Assembly (NCBI GenBank): GCA_946807835.1 | Contig: OX327683.1 | Span: 9,491,001 to 9,555,000, forward strand | DNA length: 64,000 bases | DNA from: Ailanthus altissimus | Lineage: Eukaryota; Streptophyta; Magnoliopsida; Sapindales; Simaroubaceae | Reading direction: 5' to 3' | Made by a program: the position numbers and the translations under genes | The notes under the pieces: model-generated | Told to the model about the DNA's origin: nothing | The model's database searches: none | The model's input: only the letters and a program-made list of their open reading frames with translations | In this document: positions 49,468 to 62,315 of the stretch, in pieces | Numbering within the stretch: the first letter of the stretch is position 1 | Layout: each line of letters begins with the position of its first letter

Positions 49468-50859
49468 TGATAGGGCATAATTGTATAAATTATTTTATCC
49501 TCATAACTTGATATTTGTTCAATTTATCTCAATAATTTGGCTATTTATACATATTAATGTTGTTTTATAGGTTTAAGTACTATCGGAGCAAAAATATCAA
49601 AAACCGGATGCAAATAAAGTTGTTTGAGATGAGAATCTGAGAAGGGACTAAAATGCTCAAAACATGAACAGTACGAGTGAACAATGCAATTTATATAGTG
49701 CATAAACAGTGCAATACCAGGGCATTCGATTTGAGCGCCGGGGCATTGGCCGGGGCGCCAATTCCAAAAGCTCCATGCCGCAGCATTGAATCCTAATGCC
49801 GCTGCATTAAATTCAAATGCCGCGGCATTGAATTCTAGGCACTCTTTAAGAGACTTTTTGTCCTATTTTTGAAACCCTAAACCTACATAAACGACCATTG
49901 TTGAGACAAGAAGAGTTGGGCAGTAGAGAGTACGAAACAAACACTTCATTTGGGTATTGGAAGTAAAAATTAACAACAAGAAGCAAAATTTAAGAGGAAG
50001 AAGAAGAATTTCTGCATTTTAGAAGAAGAACATCACCATTGCATCAAGGGAAATTTCTTCTTCTCTTCAAATTCGTATTTGTTGTTGATTCTAACATGTA
50101 TAATAATGTTGTTAGATGCTCTAAACTTATGTTTTCAATTATGAATTAATTTTTATTACTAGGATTATAATGTAAACTCATATGTAGCTTGGATTGATTA
50201 TTTTCCCTTATTTTTCATATTGGTATTGAATTGTTCAATTTATTCTATGCTTCTAATTACATGACAATGTATTAGATTGATTTGGGAACCTTAATGAACT
50301 TGAAAAATGAAATTTTGTATTGGCCATGGATAAATTGATGTATGATCATTGTGTAAAAGCATGAGTTCCATATGAGATAGAAATTTACTCATATGGCATA
50401 TATGACCATTTAGAGAATTTGAACTTAATGAATCTTATTTCAATTTGATTATCATAGACATATAGATAATTGATTGAATGAGATATACTCACTTGACCAT
50501 CAAAAGAGGCTTGTGAGGATATTAGAGTTCTTGGTTAACATTCATATTAATAGTTCTAAGGGGAGTAATTGAATTCAAGTGAGGTATTAAGGGATTGTTA
50601 TAATCCTAGACATTTGAGTATTTGTGCTATCACATTTGTTCTCTTTGCTCAATTTTCGTAATTATTCTTTTTATTTAGTTAGTTTAGATATAACAATCTT
50701 TGAATTGCCAATAGCTTGAATAAGAATAGGAGAACATAATTTTAGTATTTAGCAAGTAGTAATAACAATTCCTCGTGGGATCGACACTCTATTTATCATA
50801 TATTACTTGTTGTGATAACGTGCACTTACATTAGTTTGTGTTATAGAAATCACACAACA
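49468..50859 (+). mobile_element. Ty3/gypsy (Athila/Diaspora-like) 5' LTR
   Basis: It starts TGATAGGGCATAATTG and ends CACACAACA, 1392 bp, and is followed after six bases by an intact tRNA-Asp primer site. The centre (49690-49850) is GC-rich with repeated GCCGCGGCATT-type motifs. It is the left arm of a long inverted repeat with 52516-53702. A frame-bearing gag lies downstream, which makes this the 5' LTR of a plus-strand element. Confidence 0.8.
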
Positions 50860-50865
50860 AGTTTT

Positions 50866-50883
50866 TGGCGCCGTTGCCGGGGA
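50866..50883 (+). other. Primer binding site, tRNA-Asp
   Basis: TGGCGCCGTTGCCGGGGA is complementary to the 3' end of plant tRNA-Asp and is the usual primer site of Athila/Diaspora-like gypsy elements. It lies six bases after the LTR end and is undamaged. Confidence 0.85.
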
Positions 50884-51030
50884 ATTATTTATTATTCTTG
50901 TTGATACTAATACTAATTCATCTTATTCTTAGTTCAAACATTTTTCTGCCATTGTACATTTTGTTGTCATTGTATATTTTGCTGTCATTTGTTTCATTTT
51001 TCTATTTTTCAGTATTTATGGATTGTTTAT

Positions 51031-52140
51031 GATGGCTAGAACATCAAGTTTGTTGAGAGATTTTACAGTGCCAAGAATAAACAACATCCAGTCAAGCATT
51101 CGAATACCTGTAATTGATGTCGATTACTTTGAAATTTAACCAGAGATGATTCAGTTATTGAGATCTTCAGTACAATTTAGTGGTTTGCCAAATGATGATC
51201 CTAATAAGCATATGGGAAATTTTTTGGAAATATGTAACCTTTGCAAATACAATGGAGTCTCGGATGATGCAATTCGACTTTGCCTATTCACATTTTCAGT
51301 TCGAGATAGAGCAAAGAATTGGTTGAGGTCACTACCATCGGGGTCTATAACAACGTGGGATGAGTTAGCACAGAAATTTCTTACCAAATTCTTCCCACTG
51401 AAAAAGACAACGATGATGAGGAATGCCATAACTTCATTTGCGCAGAATGATGATGAATCTTTACATGAAGCATAGGAAAGATTTAAAGAAATGTAGAGGA
51501 AATGTCCACACCATAGCATCCCAAAATGGTTACTTGTGCAGATTTTTTACAATAGTGTAGTTGGACATATGAGGATGATAATTGATGCTGCAGCAGAAGG
51601 TGCATTTATGAATTTATTTGTTGATGATGCATATGAATTGCTGGAAGTGATGGCCTTCAACAACTCTCAATGGAAAACTGAAGTTGCTACCCTAATGGAA
51701 TGCATAGAAAGAATTGTATATATCACTTGTGATTTTTGTAGTGGTAACCATCCAAATGAACAATGTGCAGAACTTATAGATTATCTAAAAATTGGTTACC
51801 AACAGTAGTACAACCACAATTTCAATTCCAATTATTTAGAATGTGTGAATCAAGCATCTTGGAATAACAACCAATAGGAAACTCCACTGCAATTAAAGCC
51901 TCTTGTAACACCACCAGAAATTCTACAACAACAGCAACTTGAGATGGAATCCTCATTAGAAGACATGTTTCAACATGTAAGTAGGACAGTTGAGTTGTTA
52001 CATAGCCAATCTTCATCTCTGTAGACTTTAGAAATGCAGGTGGATCAATTGATAAATGCTGGCCACAATCATCCTAAAAATGCATTGCTAAACAATATTG
52101 AAACTTTTCCAATGAAAAGGGTTTAACACTGCAAGGCAAT
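51031..52140 (+). pseudogene. Ty3/gypsy gag (Athila/Diaspora-like), with stops
   Basis: The likely start is the Met at 51031, followed by A-R-T-S-S-L-L-R-D-F. A stop at about 51137 interrupts before the capsid frame 51146-51475: M-I-Q-L-L-R-S-S-V-Q-F-S-G-L, then D-A-I-R-L-C-L-F-T-F-S, W-L-R-S-L-P-S-G-S-I and W-D-E-L-A-Q-K-F-L-T-K-F-F. Another frame at 51536-51808 continues with F-Y-N-S and a zinc-knuckle-like C-D-F-C-S-G-N-H-P-N-E-Q-C at about 51735. Only a few stops separate the frames, so it is younger than the other gypsy remnants here. Sequence after 52140 is poorly preserved and the element ends at about 52515 without protease or polymerase. Confidence 0.8.
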
Positions 52141-52515
52141 CATTGTAGAGTATGGGATAGAGCAACATGCAGCCAATGAAATAACCAAATCAGAGAAGAT
52201 TCATCACATGGATGAGGTACAAATAGAAGTAACAAAAAGAGTACAAGAAAAAGAATTACAGCAGTATGAATTTCTAAGCTATTATACTCCACCATTTCCA
52301 TTATCCATGGAGCTTGAAGTAAAGAATCAAAATCTTCATTTTTTCAATGAATTTTCCATTGCTTCAAGATTGATATGGTGATTTGGATGATGTTCAATCA
52401 TCTCCAAAACAGCAAATACTAGAAGCCATCATGGATCATGCATATGAAGAGATACCGTTGCACAAATTAAATACCAAAAAACAGCGAAACAAGCTCGTCA
52501 AAGAGCAACCATTAG

Positions 52516-53702
52516 ATTGTTATATCTAAACTAAATAAACAAAAAGAATAATTACAAAAATTGAGCAAAGAGAATAAATGTGATAGCACAAATACTTAAA
52601 TGCCTAGGATTACAATAATCCCTCAATACCTCACTTGAATTCAATTACTCCCCTTAGAACTATCAATATGAATGTTAACCAAGAACTCTAATATCCTCAC
52701 AAGCCTCTTTCGATGGTCAAGTGAGTATATCTCATTCAATCAATTATCTATATTTCTATGATAATCAAATTGAAATAAGATTCATTAAGTTCAAATTCTC
52801 TAAATGGTCATATATGCCATATGAGTATATTTCTATCTTATATGAAACTCATGCTTTTACACAATGATCATACATCAATTTATTCATGGCCAACACAAAA
52901 TTCCCTTTATTAAGTTCATTAAGGTTTCTAAATCAATCTAATACATTGTCATGTAATTAGAAGCATTAAGCATAGAACAAATTGAACAATTCAATACCAA
53001 TATGACAAATAAGGGAAAATAATCAATCCAAGCTATATATGAGTTCACATTGTAATCCTAGCAATAAAAATTAGGTCATAATCAAAAACATAAGTTTAGA
53101 GCATCTAACAACATCATTATACATGTTGGAATCAACAACAAATACGAATTTGAAGAGAAGAAGAAATTTCCCTTGATGCAATGGTGATGTTCTTCCTCCA
53201 AAATGCAGAAATTCTTCTTCTTCCTCTTGATTTTTGCCTCTTGTTGTTGATTCTTGCTTTCAAGACTCAAATGAAGTGTTTATTTTCATGCTTTCTACTG
53301 GCCAACTTTTCTTGGCTCAATAATAGGCGTTTATATAGGTTTAGGGTTTCAAAAAGATGACAAAAATACCCTTAAAGAGTGCCCAGAATTCAGTGCCGCG
53401 GCATTCGGATTCAATGCCGTGGCATTCGGACTCAATGCTGCGGCGTGAAATTTCTGGAATTGGCGCCCCGGGGCTCAAATTGAATGCCCCAGCATTGCAC
53501 TGTTCATGCACTATATAAATTGCAATGTTCACTCATACAGTTCACGTTTTGAGCATTTTAGTCCATTTTTGGATTCTCATATCAAATAGCTTCATTTGCA
53601 TCCGATTTTCATTATTTTTGCTCCGATAATGCTTAAACCTATAAAACAACATTAATATGCATCAATAGCTAAATTATTAGGATAAATTGAACAAACATCA
53701 AG
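52516..53702 (-). mobile_element. Inverted copy of the gypsy LTR
   Basis: Read on the minus strand this block aligns with 49507-50704, for example tttatataggtttagggtttc against the corresponding motifs and the GCCGCGGCATT-type GC-rich centre at 53395-53490. It lacks the first 40 or so bases of the LTR and its last 155 bases, including the primer-site end. Since LTRs of one element must be direct repeats, this copy belongs to another element or arose by inversion. It forms a hairpin-capable pair with the left LTR. Confidence 0.8.
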
Positions 53703-54010
53703 TATTACTGTTCACTCGGTACTGTTTACCGCCACACATGCCGTAGTGCTGAATCCTGGGTGTTGTGGCGTTGAGACATTGTTTTGGGTGCTGCGGCGAT
53801 GGGTACTGTAGCATATCACTATATAGTATTACTGTAGCAATTTGATTTTTTGACTTATTTTCATTAGAGTTTTGACCCTATTTATTCCATTAACTCTAAA
53901 CATACAAAAAAGAAAATAATAAAATACATCAAAAGTCAAATAATCTAAATTTCTTCAAATAAATATTAAGTTTAAAAAATAAAAATATTAGACTTAATAA
54001 ATTCTTATCA

Positions 54011-54848
54011 GCTATATATGTTGTAGACTTAATCATGAAAAATTCAAAATAGATAAGTTGTTTTTTTCTTAGAACCATTTAAACCTAAAGTTTTTTGGTA
54101 TCATAAAGATTTCAAGATAAGTAAATTGTTCAAATTTTTAATTTACTCGTATACTTTTCTTTCATTTAATAGAGGTAAGCGTGGAAGATTATTTTGTTCA
54201 ATTGACGTAAAGTTATGTGTGGATAAATTTCTCCCAAGTCTTTTAGTGGAGCGTTATTTTATGTAATTCTTCTAATGGCTGCTATGTGTTTAATTTTCAA
54301 ATATTGAGATATTTTGTTACATATCATGATTGATGTGCTTATGAAAAAATTATAGTTTTTTAAGAATTAGTTTGAGTTGTTTTGTCTTATATATGAAACT
54401 TAATTTGAATATTTTGACAATTGTAGTTTTATGACACTATATAATATTTTGACCATTATGGTTGCTAAATATAGTTTCATAAATATTTGATATTTATTTA
54501 ATGTGGTATTTATATATAAATTTTAGTACAATTATTTAGATTGTAAATTATTAAAAAAATAATCTCAATTATTTAATTTGTTTTAATTTCTGATACTATA
54601 ATATCAAAACTTTACTGACACTAAAATAAATGCCAATGAATCATATAGTATTAAAGATTCTCTGATACCATAGAGTCAAGAATTCATTGACACCGTGATG
54701 TTAAGGATTCTCTGATACCATAATATTAGAGAATCTCTAATACTATAATGTCACTAATTCACTGACACTTACTATAGTGTTAGTAAATTTTAGACTGGAA
54801 CAACATTGATACTATTTTAGTGTTAGTAAAGGCCAGTTTTGTTGTAGT
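54011..54848 (+). mobile_element. CACTA-like transposon, 3' end
   Basis: Sequence continues the element cut at 48413. From 54590 to 54790 short motifs repeat (GATTCTCTGATACCATAATA, TTCACTGACAC), which are subterminal repeats. The end CCAGTTTTGTTGTAGT at 54833-54848 reads inward ACTACAACAAAACTGG, which matches the common plant CACTA terminus CACTACAACAAAACTGG except for the first base. A copia LTR follows directly. Confidence 0.65.
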
Positions 54849-55985
54849 TGTTGGAGATGGTGCTTACGTGTTATTCTAATATACAATAAATATTTCATTA
54901 ATAATCGTTAATACATAATTATATGGTAAGAAACTTGTAACTTTATCAAACATTGTAGATCTAAAGGAGTTTAGATTTAATCTAAAAGAGTTTAGGTCAA
55001 CGCTAAAGTTAGCTATTCTAAAGAGTTAGAACCTTATCTGAAATAAGGACAAAGACCCGAGAATAATATAATAATGACGTAGTTACAAAGAGTTGCAAAT
55101 GGTGCTAAGAAATATCATTGCGCATTATGTTCTCAAAAATATCATTCCTAATCCATGGTTACTGACACGGGTCGATCGGTATTTCTTCCGGATTAGTGTA
55201 TGTCTATATCTGAATTATTTATATGGTTAGTCTTAGCAGATCATGGACTTAGGAAAAGTCTGTATAGGGATACAAGTATTTAGTAAGGACTGAATACTAA
55301 ATAGACTCACGAGAACCTTCAATAGACATCCCATAAAGCCAATAATGTAGGGTCTTCTTAAGTTAAGTAGTATTCTTGATCCTTTGACCTAAACGTCATA
55401 GTAGGCTTGTAAGTGATCTACCATACTTTGGTTTCATGCATGTTAGAGACATTTTATAGTCTGACCGCTAGGTATGGTCTGATGTTCATAGAGTTTAGTG
55501 TCCGTAGATATGAGATATGTCAGCTCATATGAATGAGTTATATATCCCGATGCTTTGAGATTGTATTTTAGGAAGTCTTGTAGTCACAAGTATAAAACCC
55601 AAAAAAAGATTTTTTCATAAGGTTAAACAATATTGTTAAGGAGTTTGCGGATATTGTTTACAAAAATACAAATCTGGAGATAAGTTTATGATTGAGTATA
55701 CAGAGATTTGACGGTGATGATCTATATCTATAATCTTCCAAAGATATAGGTGATAGGCGGGTTATATGGATATGGTTGACCTTAACTTGTATAGTTCAAT
55801 GCACCATTCTGTAATATCAATAACGTGTGTGGAGGCATCGTACACAGACTTACGGAAGTGTTCTGTAAGATAAACAGGTATGAAACTAGAGAGTCTCACA
55901 ATATAAAGTGTACTTGTTGAGCACGAGGGTAGCAGAACAGATCGTACAGATCAATCCGAGAAGGTTTCGAAAAGTAAGATATGTT
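54849..55985 (+). mobile_element. Ty1/copia LTR, 3'-truncated
   Basis: It starts TGTTGGAGATGGTGCTTACG at 54849, the family start, and aligns with 43398-44640 through the block ending near 55985. The remaining third of the LTR is not recognised. It faces the minus-strand LTR at 56259-58725, giving an inverted pair separated by 273 bp. Confidence 0.75.
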
Positions 55986-56258
55986 TTAAGACCTATTTAG
56001 AAAGTGGAAATCATAGTTTGCAAATGTTGCATATAAGTCTCTATTGCATGAAAAAGTGCAAATGCACACGTGGTATTCATGCATGGCCATTTGTGTGACA
56101 AATGGCAGCATACATGAACATGCATATGATAAATGCCATCCATGCAAAGTGTTTGTATGGATAACATAAGTGACATTTGTCACCCATGCATAAATTTATA
56201 TGGCATTATATGGTCAAAGCTTAACTCCATTACAGACATATGTCCAAAATAGTATAGA
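55986..56258. other. Spacer between facing copia LTRs
   Basis: No gene. The stretch contains several copies of catgcatg- and atttgtgtgacaaat-like motifs with partial inverted symmetry (56080-56190). It could be diverged LTR sequence or a small insertion. Confidence 0.35.
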
Positions 56259-58725
56259 TGTTGATTATCTTATGGTGCATACATATGGGATTATGTATCA
56301 TATACATATTTGTATGCAACGGAAGTTTAAAAATCTAATTTCCTAAGCTATAAACACAATAAAATTTTCATGTTATCTCATAAATGAAACTACAAGGGTT
56401 TGTAGAGAATTACCTTGGCAAGCCTTTAGAATTTAATTAAACCGGAATTTCTGCCTTGAAATGCATTCGTGCTCAATCCTACTATCTAACTATGTGGGCT
56501 TAGGTAGTCTAGAATGACAGCCTCTTCCAACAAGGGGTTTAACACTTAAACCCTACTTTATCTCTTAAACAAAATTGCTTAACTCCTTAAGCTATTGAAC
56601 TACTACAAGCTATAATGGCATTTGTTTAAGTTTAACACTTAAACAAACAAAAACATATTTTCTAATGCTTGTAATAAATCCAGCCATCAAGAAGAAATAG
56701 ATGAACAAGATGAGAGAGTAAAGTAGTTTGCTTGCTTTCAATACTTGAAGAACACAAGAACTCTCTCTATTATCCCTTTTGGTGGTCATGCCCTACTCTT
56801 TCAAAAATAAGCAACATGCTCTTTTATAATTTGCTTCATTTTCCCTTCAATGAGACAATCATAATCCCTACAAGCATGGCTTATAACTTGTCAATTTTAT
56901 TTTGCTTTATGAATTGTCTACATTAAAAAATTTGGTAAAACAAAAACATGTGAATAATTGGATGAATGTGGCTAGTTTTTAAAAGCAAATTGAGAAGCTC
57001 TTTTTCTTTTCTTCAACAAATAAATGGCCTACCAATCTCACATCCCTATACTCAAGTGTTTCTTTGTTTGTAATAGAATGTTTTTTATTAAACAATTTAA
57101 AGGAAAATACATGTGATGGTTTAGAGTGTATGTTGGTCGAATCTAGCAACCAAGTGAATAAATAATTTCTTTACTTGCTTGTTTAACACATTTTGACCCC
57201 ACCACAAAATGGTTATTTAATGCTTTTGTTTTCATATTATTTTAATTACATTAAAACACAACAAATGCAATCATTGTTTCACCAATCAATTAAAACAAAA
57301 TAATTTTGCATTTAATTAATTCATTTTGCTTATCTAATAAGTAAGGTCATTTTAATAATTTCAAAGTCAAACAATAATAGGCCTATAATGTGCAACATGT
57401 CACCATCCTATTGGTCAACAACCATTATTAAGTAATTGATGTATTAACATTTAAGTCTTGACACATGCACATCCCAAGGAATACTAAAGTCAATGTCCGG
57501 TTTAGTAGAATTTACTGATTGAACTATTCAATCCAATACACTACCCCAGTGCACAACGAGTACACTGCATATTACGGGACTCCCTAGGTCTATATCCGAT
57601 TTATGAAACAGAATTGTTCCATGAATCCGTGATCGATGCACCACGCACACATCACAGATATTACAAATCAGCAGAGTAGACATATAAGTTGAGATCATAG
57701 CGCATATATATAATCCTTTTGCCATTTATATCCTAGAGGATCGGGGATATAGATCATCACCGTTAAATCCCCATGCGCTCATCCATAAACTGATCTCTAA
57801 GCTCATATCTCAATAAATAATATATGCAAACCGTTTTGCGATATTGTTTAACCTTGTGAGAAACTTATTTCTCAAGTTGATTGCTTATGGTTATAAGTCT
57901 TTCTAAGATAGAGTTTCAGAGCATCCGGATATACAACTCACCTATGTGAGCTGACGAATCCCATATCTGGGCACACCGAACTCCATGAGCATTGAACCAT
58001 ACCCAGTGACACATAGCGGGCAGACTATAAAAAGTCTCTGATATATACGAAATTAAAGTATGGTGGATCACTCACAAGTCAACCTTGGTGCTCAAGTCAA
58101 AGGACCATGTACACTACTCAACTCGAGAATACCAATTATTAACGGCTTCATAGGATGTCTATTGAGGTCCTTGTTGAACTGGTTCAGTATTTAGTCCTCA
58201 CTAAATACCCGTATGCTAGATGAGCTTCTAATAAGCCCATGATCAGTTAAAAACAACAATCTATACCATCTAGATATGGTCATACACTGATCTATGATAA
58301 AGGGTTTCACTGATAAACTCGTATAAGTGAAATTAGACCAAGAACATCGTGTTTAAGAATATACATGCATAATAACATTTCCTAGCATCTATTGCAACTA
58401 TGTTATTACTGATGTATTCTCGGGTTTATGTTCATTTATAGACAAGGTCCTAACTCTTAGATTTTACTGACTTTTATAACATACTAACTCTTAGTAGTGT
58501 TAACTATTAGCAATTATAATTCTCAGCGTTGCTAACCTTTAGCACTGGTCTAAACTCCTTTAGGCTAGATCTGAACTCCTTCAGATCATATAATGTTTGT
58601 AGCATTACAAGCACTATACCATTTAATAAATGAAATTAGCGATTTAATAAAATATATTGTATAAATATTATAAAATAAAAAAAAATTCATATATAATGGG
58701 ATAGCATGTAGCACAATTCGTAACA
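56259..58725 (-). mobile_element. Ty1/copia 3' LTR of the minus-strand element
   Basis: On the minus strand it starts TGTTACGAATTGTGCTACAT at 58725, just after the copia coding region, and ends at about 56259 (forward TGTTGATTATC). Its length of about 2.47 kb exceeds the 2.07 kb of the solo copy at 8496-10569, so it may carry small insertions. It aligns with 7171-8495 and 10570-11531 over most of its length. Confidence 0.8.
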
Positions 58726-58740
58726 AACTCTCACATGCTC
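58726..58740 (-). other. Probable polypurine tract before the 3' LTR
   Basis: Read on the minus strand, GAGCATGTGAGAGTT stands directly before the LTR start at 58725. It is purine-rich and in the position of the plus-strand priming site, though interrupted by pyrimidines. Confidence 0.45.
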
Positions 58741-61700
58741 TAATGAAATTTATAATGGTATCTAATATCCATGGACTCCATGTGTTTCTCAAACACTTTT
58801 AGAGTTAAGGCTTTAGTCAGTAGGTCCGCTACATTATTCATAGAGTTAACTCTATGAATCATTACATCTCCCATAGCCAAGATCTCTCTAATTATATAGT
58901 ATTTACTCTCCATATGTTTAGATCTCTCGTGTGTTCTTCGCTCTTTAGCTTGTGCTATGGCCCTGTTATTATCGTAGAATAATGGGATAGGATCCATTAA
59001 AGTGGGAAATTTTCTAGTTCAGTGACAAACTTGCATATCTACATTGCTTTCTTTGCTGCCTCAGATGCTACAATATATTCCACTTCCGTTATCGAATTAG
59101 CTATAAATTCCTGTTTAGTGCTATTTCAACTCACTGCAGCACCATTTAAGATAAACACATATCCAGATGTAAACTTTCTATCATCCGAATCAGACTGAAA
59201 GTCTGAATCTGTGTATCCTCTGACTTGTAAGTCACTATCTTAATAAATTAGCTTCCTATCTCTAAATCTATAAAGTTTTATACCCAGTATACAAGAAGCC
59301 TTTCCCAAAGCCTTCTTGAAGAAGTTATTGTTTAGATAATTCTTAACTAACTGTAACATACCTATATTATTCCCAATGATCATTATGTCATCCACATAGA
59401 GAACTAAGAATACAATCATACTCCCAATAACCTTCCTATACACACAAGGTTCTTCTTCGCTTTTAATGAAACCAGACCGTCTGATTACTTTATCAAAATG
59501 AAGATTATAACTTTGGAAAGTCTGCTTAGGTCTATAAATGGACTTCTTCAGCTTGCATACTAGATCTGCAGTTAGGCTAAATGTAAAACCTTCAGGCTGT
59601 TTCACGAATATCTCTTCCTCGAGATGTCCATTCAGGAACATCGTCTTTACATCCATCTACCATATCTCAAAGTCATAATATGTAGCAATTGCCAATAAAA
59701 TTCGTATTGACTTTAACATCGCTACTGGTGCAAAAGTTTCATCATCATCGATTTCAGATCATTAAGCATAACCTTTTGCAACCAGTCGGACTTTGAAGGT
59801 CTCTACCTTTCCATCGGGCCCACGCTTTCTCTTATAAATTCATTTACAACTAATAAAAATTATTCCTTCAGGAAGCCAAACCAAGTCCCATACTTGATTT
59901 TGATGATTCAGTCAATTTTAGATTTTATGACTTCTTGCCATTTTCCCAAGTTGATGTCGAACATCGCCTCTCTATAGGTTAAGAGATCATTTTCTTCAAC
60001 TAAGAAAATTCTAAGTACACCTTCAAGCATCAATCTATACTTGGAAATTGGTCTTGACATCCTCTCTGACCTACGTGGATGGTGTGTTAAAGGTATTTCG
60101 CTGGATTGAGCTTAAGGTTCTATCTCTGGTTAATTCTAGTTTTAATTGACTTCATCAAGCTCAATTTTTCTACAACCCCCACGATCTATGAGAATATCTT
60201 TCTCAAGGAAGTGGCATATTGAGAAACGAACATGTTATGTTCTTCTAGATTATAGAATTGGTATCCCATTGAACTCTTAGGATACCTAACGAACCGATAC
60301 TTATACTCCCTAGGTGTAAGTTTATCCTATTGCGTAACTTTTACGCAAGTAGGATAGCCCCAAACCTTAAAATATTTAAGACTTGATTTTTTTCCCTTTC
60401 AGTATCTCATATGGAGTTTTCGGAACAACTTTAGATGGAATCCTGTTCAATATATGAGCAGTAGTATTAAGAGCATAACTTATAGATATTTTGGAAGGTC
60501 GATAAAGCTTATAATCAATCGGACCATATCTAATAAAGTCTGATTCCTCATTTCTAAAACACTATTATATTGCAGAGTACCCGGAGAACTATATTTAGCG
60601 AGAATTTCATTCTCTTTTAAATAATCAGAAAATTCACTGTTTATATACTTACCACTTCGATCTAATCGAAGGCATTTAACGTATATGTCAGTTTGTTTCT
60701 CTACTTCAAGTCTGAACTCTTTGAACTTTTCAAAGATTTTTGACTTGTGTTTTATAAGAAACACTTACCCGAATTGTGACAAATAACAATAAAGGTTACA
60801 AAGTATCAAAATCCACCCATAGCAGAGTGATTTATTGGACCGCATACATCACTGTGCATTATTTCCAATAAATCAGTGGCACGATGTCCAACACCAGTAA
60901 ATAGAGATCTAGTCATTTTCTCTTAAATACAGGATTCACAAACTGGGTAAGGTTTTATGGTCAGATCAGGTATCTAACCATCCTTAACCAAACAAGTTAG
61001 ACATCTCACGTCTATGTGACCTAATCTCATATGCCAATTCTATATCATTTAAAGTTTCTAAACTACTATTAGTGCTACCCTGTATATTCATAACATTTCC
61101 AGTTGTATCCAAAATATAATGTCCATTAATTAACTGACATTCAGCTAATATAACATTAAATATGTCACATAAATATAAGGAACAATTCTTGATATACACA
61201 TGATACCCTTCACTGCCAAGTAGTAGGGAGATAATCTGTCTGATACATGAGGGTACAAAATAACAGTTATACAATATAACAGTTTTATTACAAGGGAGAA
61301 TCAAGTCAAAATGTTCAATAGCCTCGACCCGCAAGAAATCACTATTTCCTACTTGAAGTTGTACCTCTCACAGCTGTAACCATCTAATTTTCTTCAGACC
61401 CTGTAACACATTACAGATGTGAGAAAGACATATGATATCTAATACCCAGGCTATACTAGCATCAAATGCCAAAAAAATGTCAAAAATGGGTAAACATATA
61501 CCTATGGGAGTCTTCTTTATGGTGGTAAGGTATTTGGCGTAGTTTATTTTCTAGTGCCCATCCTCGCTGCAATAGAAACATTTTCTTTTTGCTTTTGGCT
61601 TCTCTTGTGGTTTAGATATCTATCACCGCTGAGGACCCATCCTAGGTGTCTAATTCACATTCTTTTTCTTCTTCTCTTTAAACTTCCCAAAAGCCCTCAG

Positions 61701-62315
61701 CGTAGAAGATGAAGCACTCTAGACATAGAGGGTCACGCCCTTATTGCTCATGTCTTCGTAAGTTATCTTAAGTTTATTATACAGATCAGCGTAGATTGAG
61801 GATCAAATCTTGCATATTGAAGTTCATGATGAACTATACAAATGACCCGGGCAACGATCAATGAATCAAGTTATTCCCTAAGTTATTGTTCAAAAAAATA
61901 TCTATGCTCTCAAGCCTCTCGATTAATCTTATCATCTTGAGAATATGAAGACTCACTGGGCTGCCCTCAGAAAGTCTGGCCTAAAAGAGAGTTTTGACGA
62001 TCCTATAAATCTTCACCAAATATCTCCTACAAATAGAGCATAATGTTGCTAGCACTATTCATGTGGACATACTCTCACTGTAGTTTAGTGGACATGGAGG
62101 AAAAGATGTAGGATTTAACCTTTAAATCGTCATCCTTCCATTTTTTATATGTCACATTTTCTTCCTCGACGGCATCCTCAAAAATACCTCTGGGCATCTT
62201 CTGATCATTAATATATCCTAATGTTTTTGAATCCATAACGATTCTAAGATTCATGTACCAATAAGAAAGGTTATCAGCACTCTTAAGTTGGTGTACATCT
62301 AGTATGCGTACCAAG
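58741..62315 (-). pseudogene. Ty1/copia gag-pol polyprotein, decayed
   Basis: The minus strand carries the copia order. Gag start fragment at 62075-62314 (D-N-L-S-Y-W and W-K-D-D-D). Protease and pre-integrase region at 60780-61334 with Y-P-V-C-E-S-C. Integrase at 60480-60764 with L-R-L-D-R-S-G-K-Y and a later L-E-M-R-N-Q-T-L-L. Reverse transcriptase at 59240-59656 with D-V-K-T-M-F-L-N-G and V-L-Y-V-D-D-I-M-I. RNase H end at 58740-58997 with F-Y-D-N-N-R-A-I-A and H-I-E-S-K-Y-type sequence. Stops and shifts separate these pieces, so it is inactive. The right end is broken by the chromovirus LTR at 62316; the rest of gag and the 5' LTR should lie beyond the window. Confidence 0.85.

Larger units (their letters stand above)
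48414..54010 (-). mobile_element. Ty3/gypsy solo LTR, itself split by nested gypsy DNA
   Basis: On the minus strand the LTR starts TGATAAGAATTT at 54010 and ends near 48414. The flanks GCTAT at 48409-48413 and 54011-54015 form a 5-bp target duplication. The LTR is interrupted between 49464 and 53703; its own parts are 48414-49464 and 53703-54010, together about 1.36 kb, similar to the related LTR at 49468-50859. The first part aligns with 2002-3212. It inserted into the CACTA element, whose sequence continues at 54011. Confidence 0.75.
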
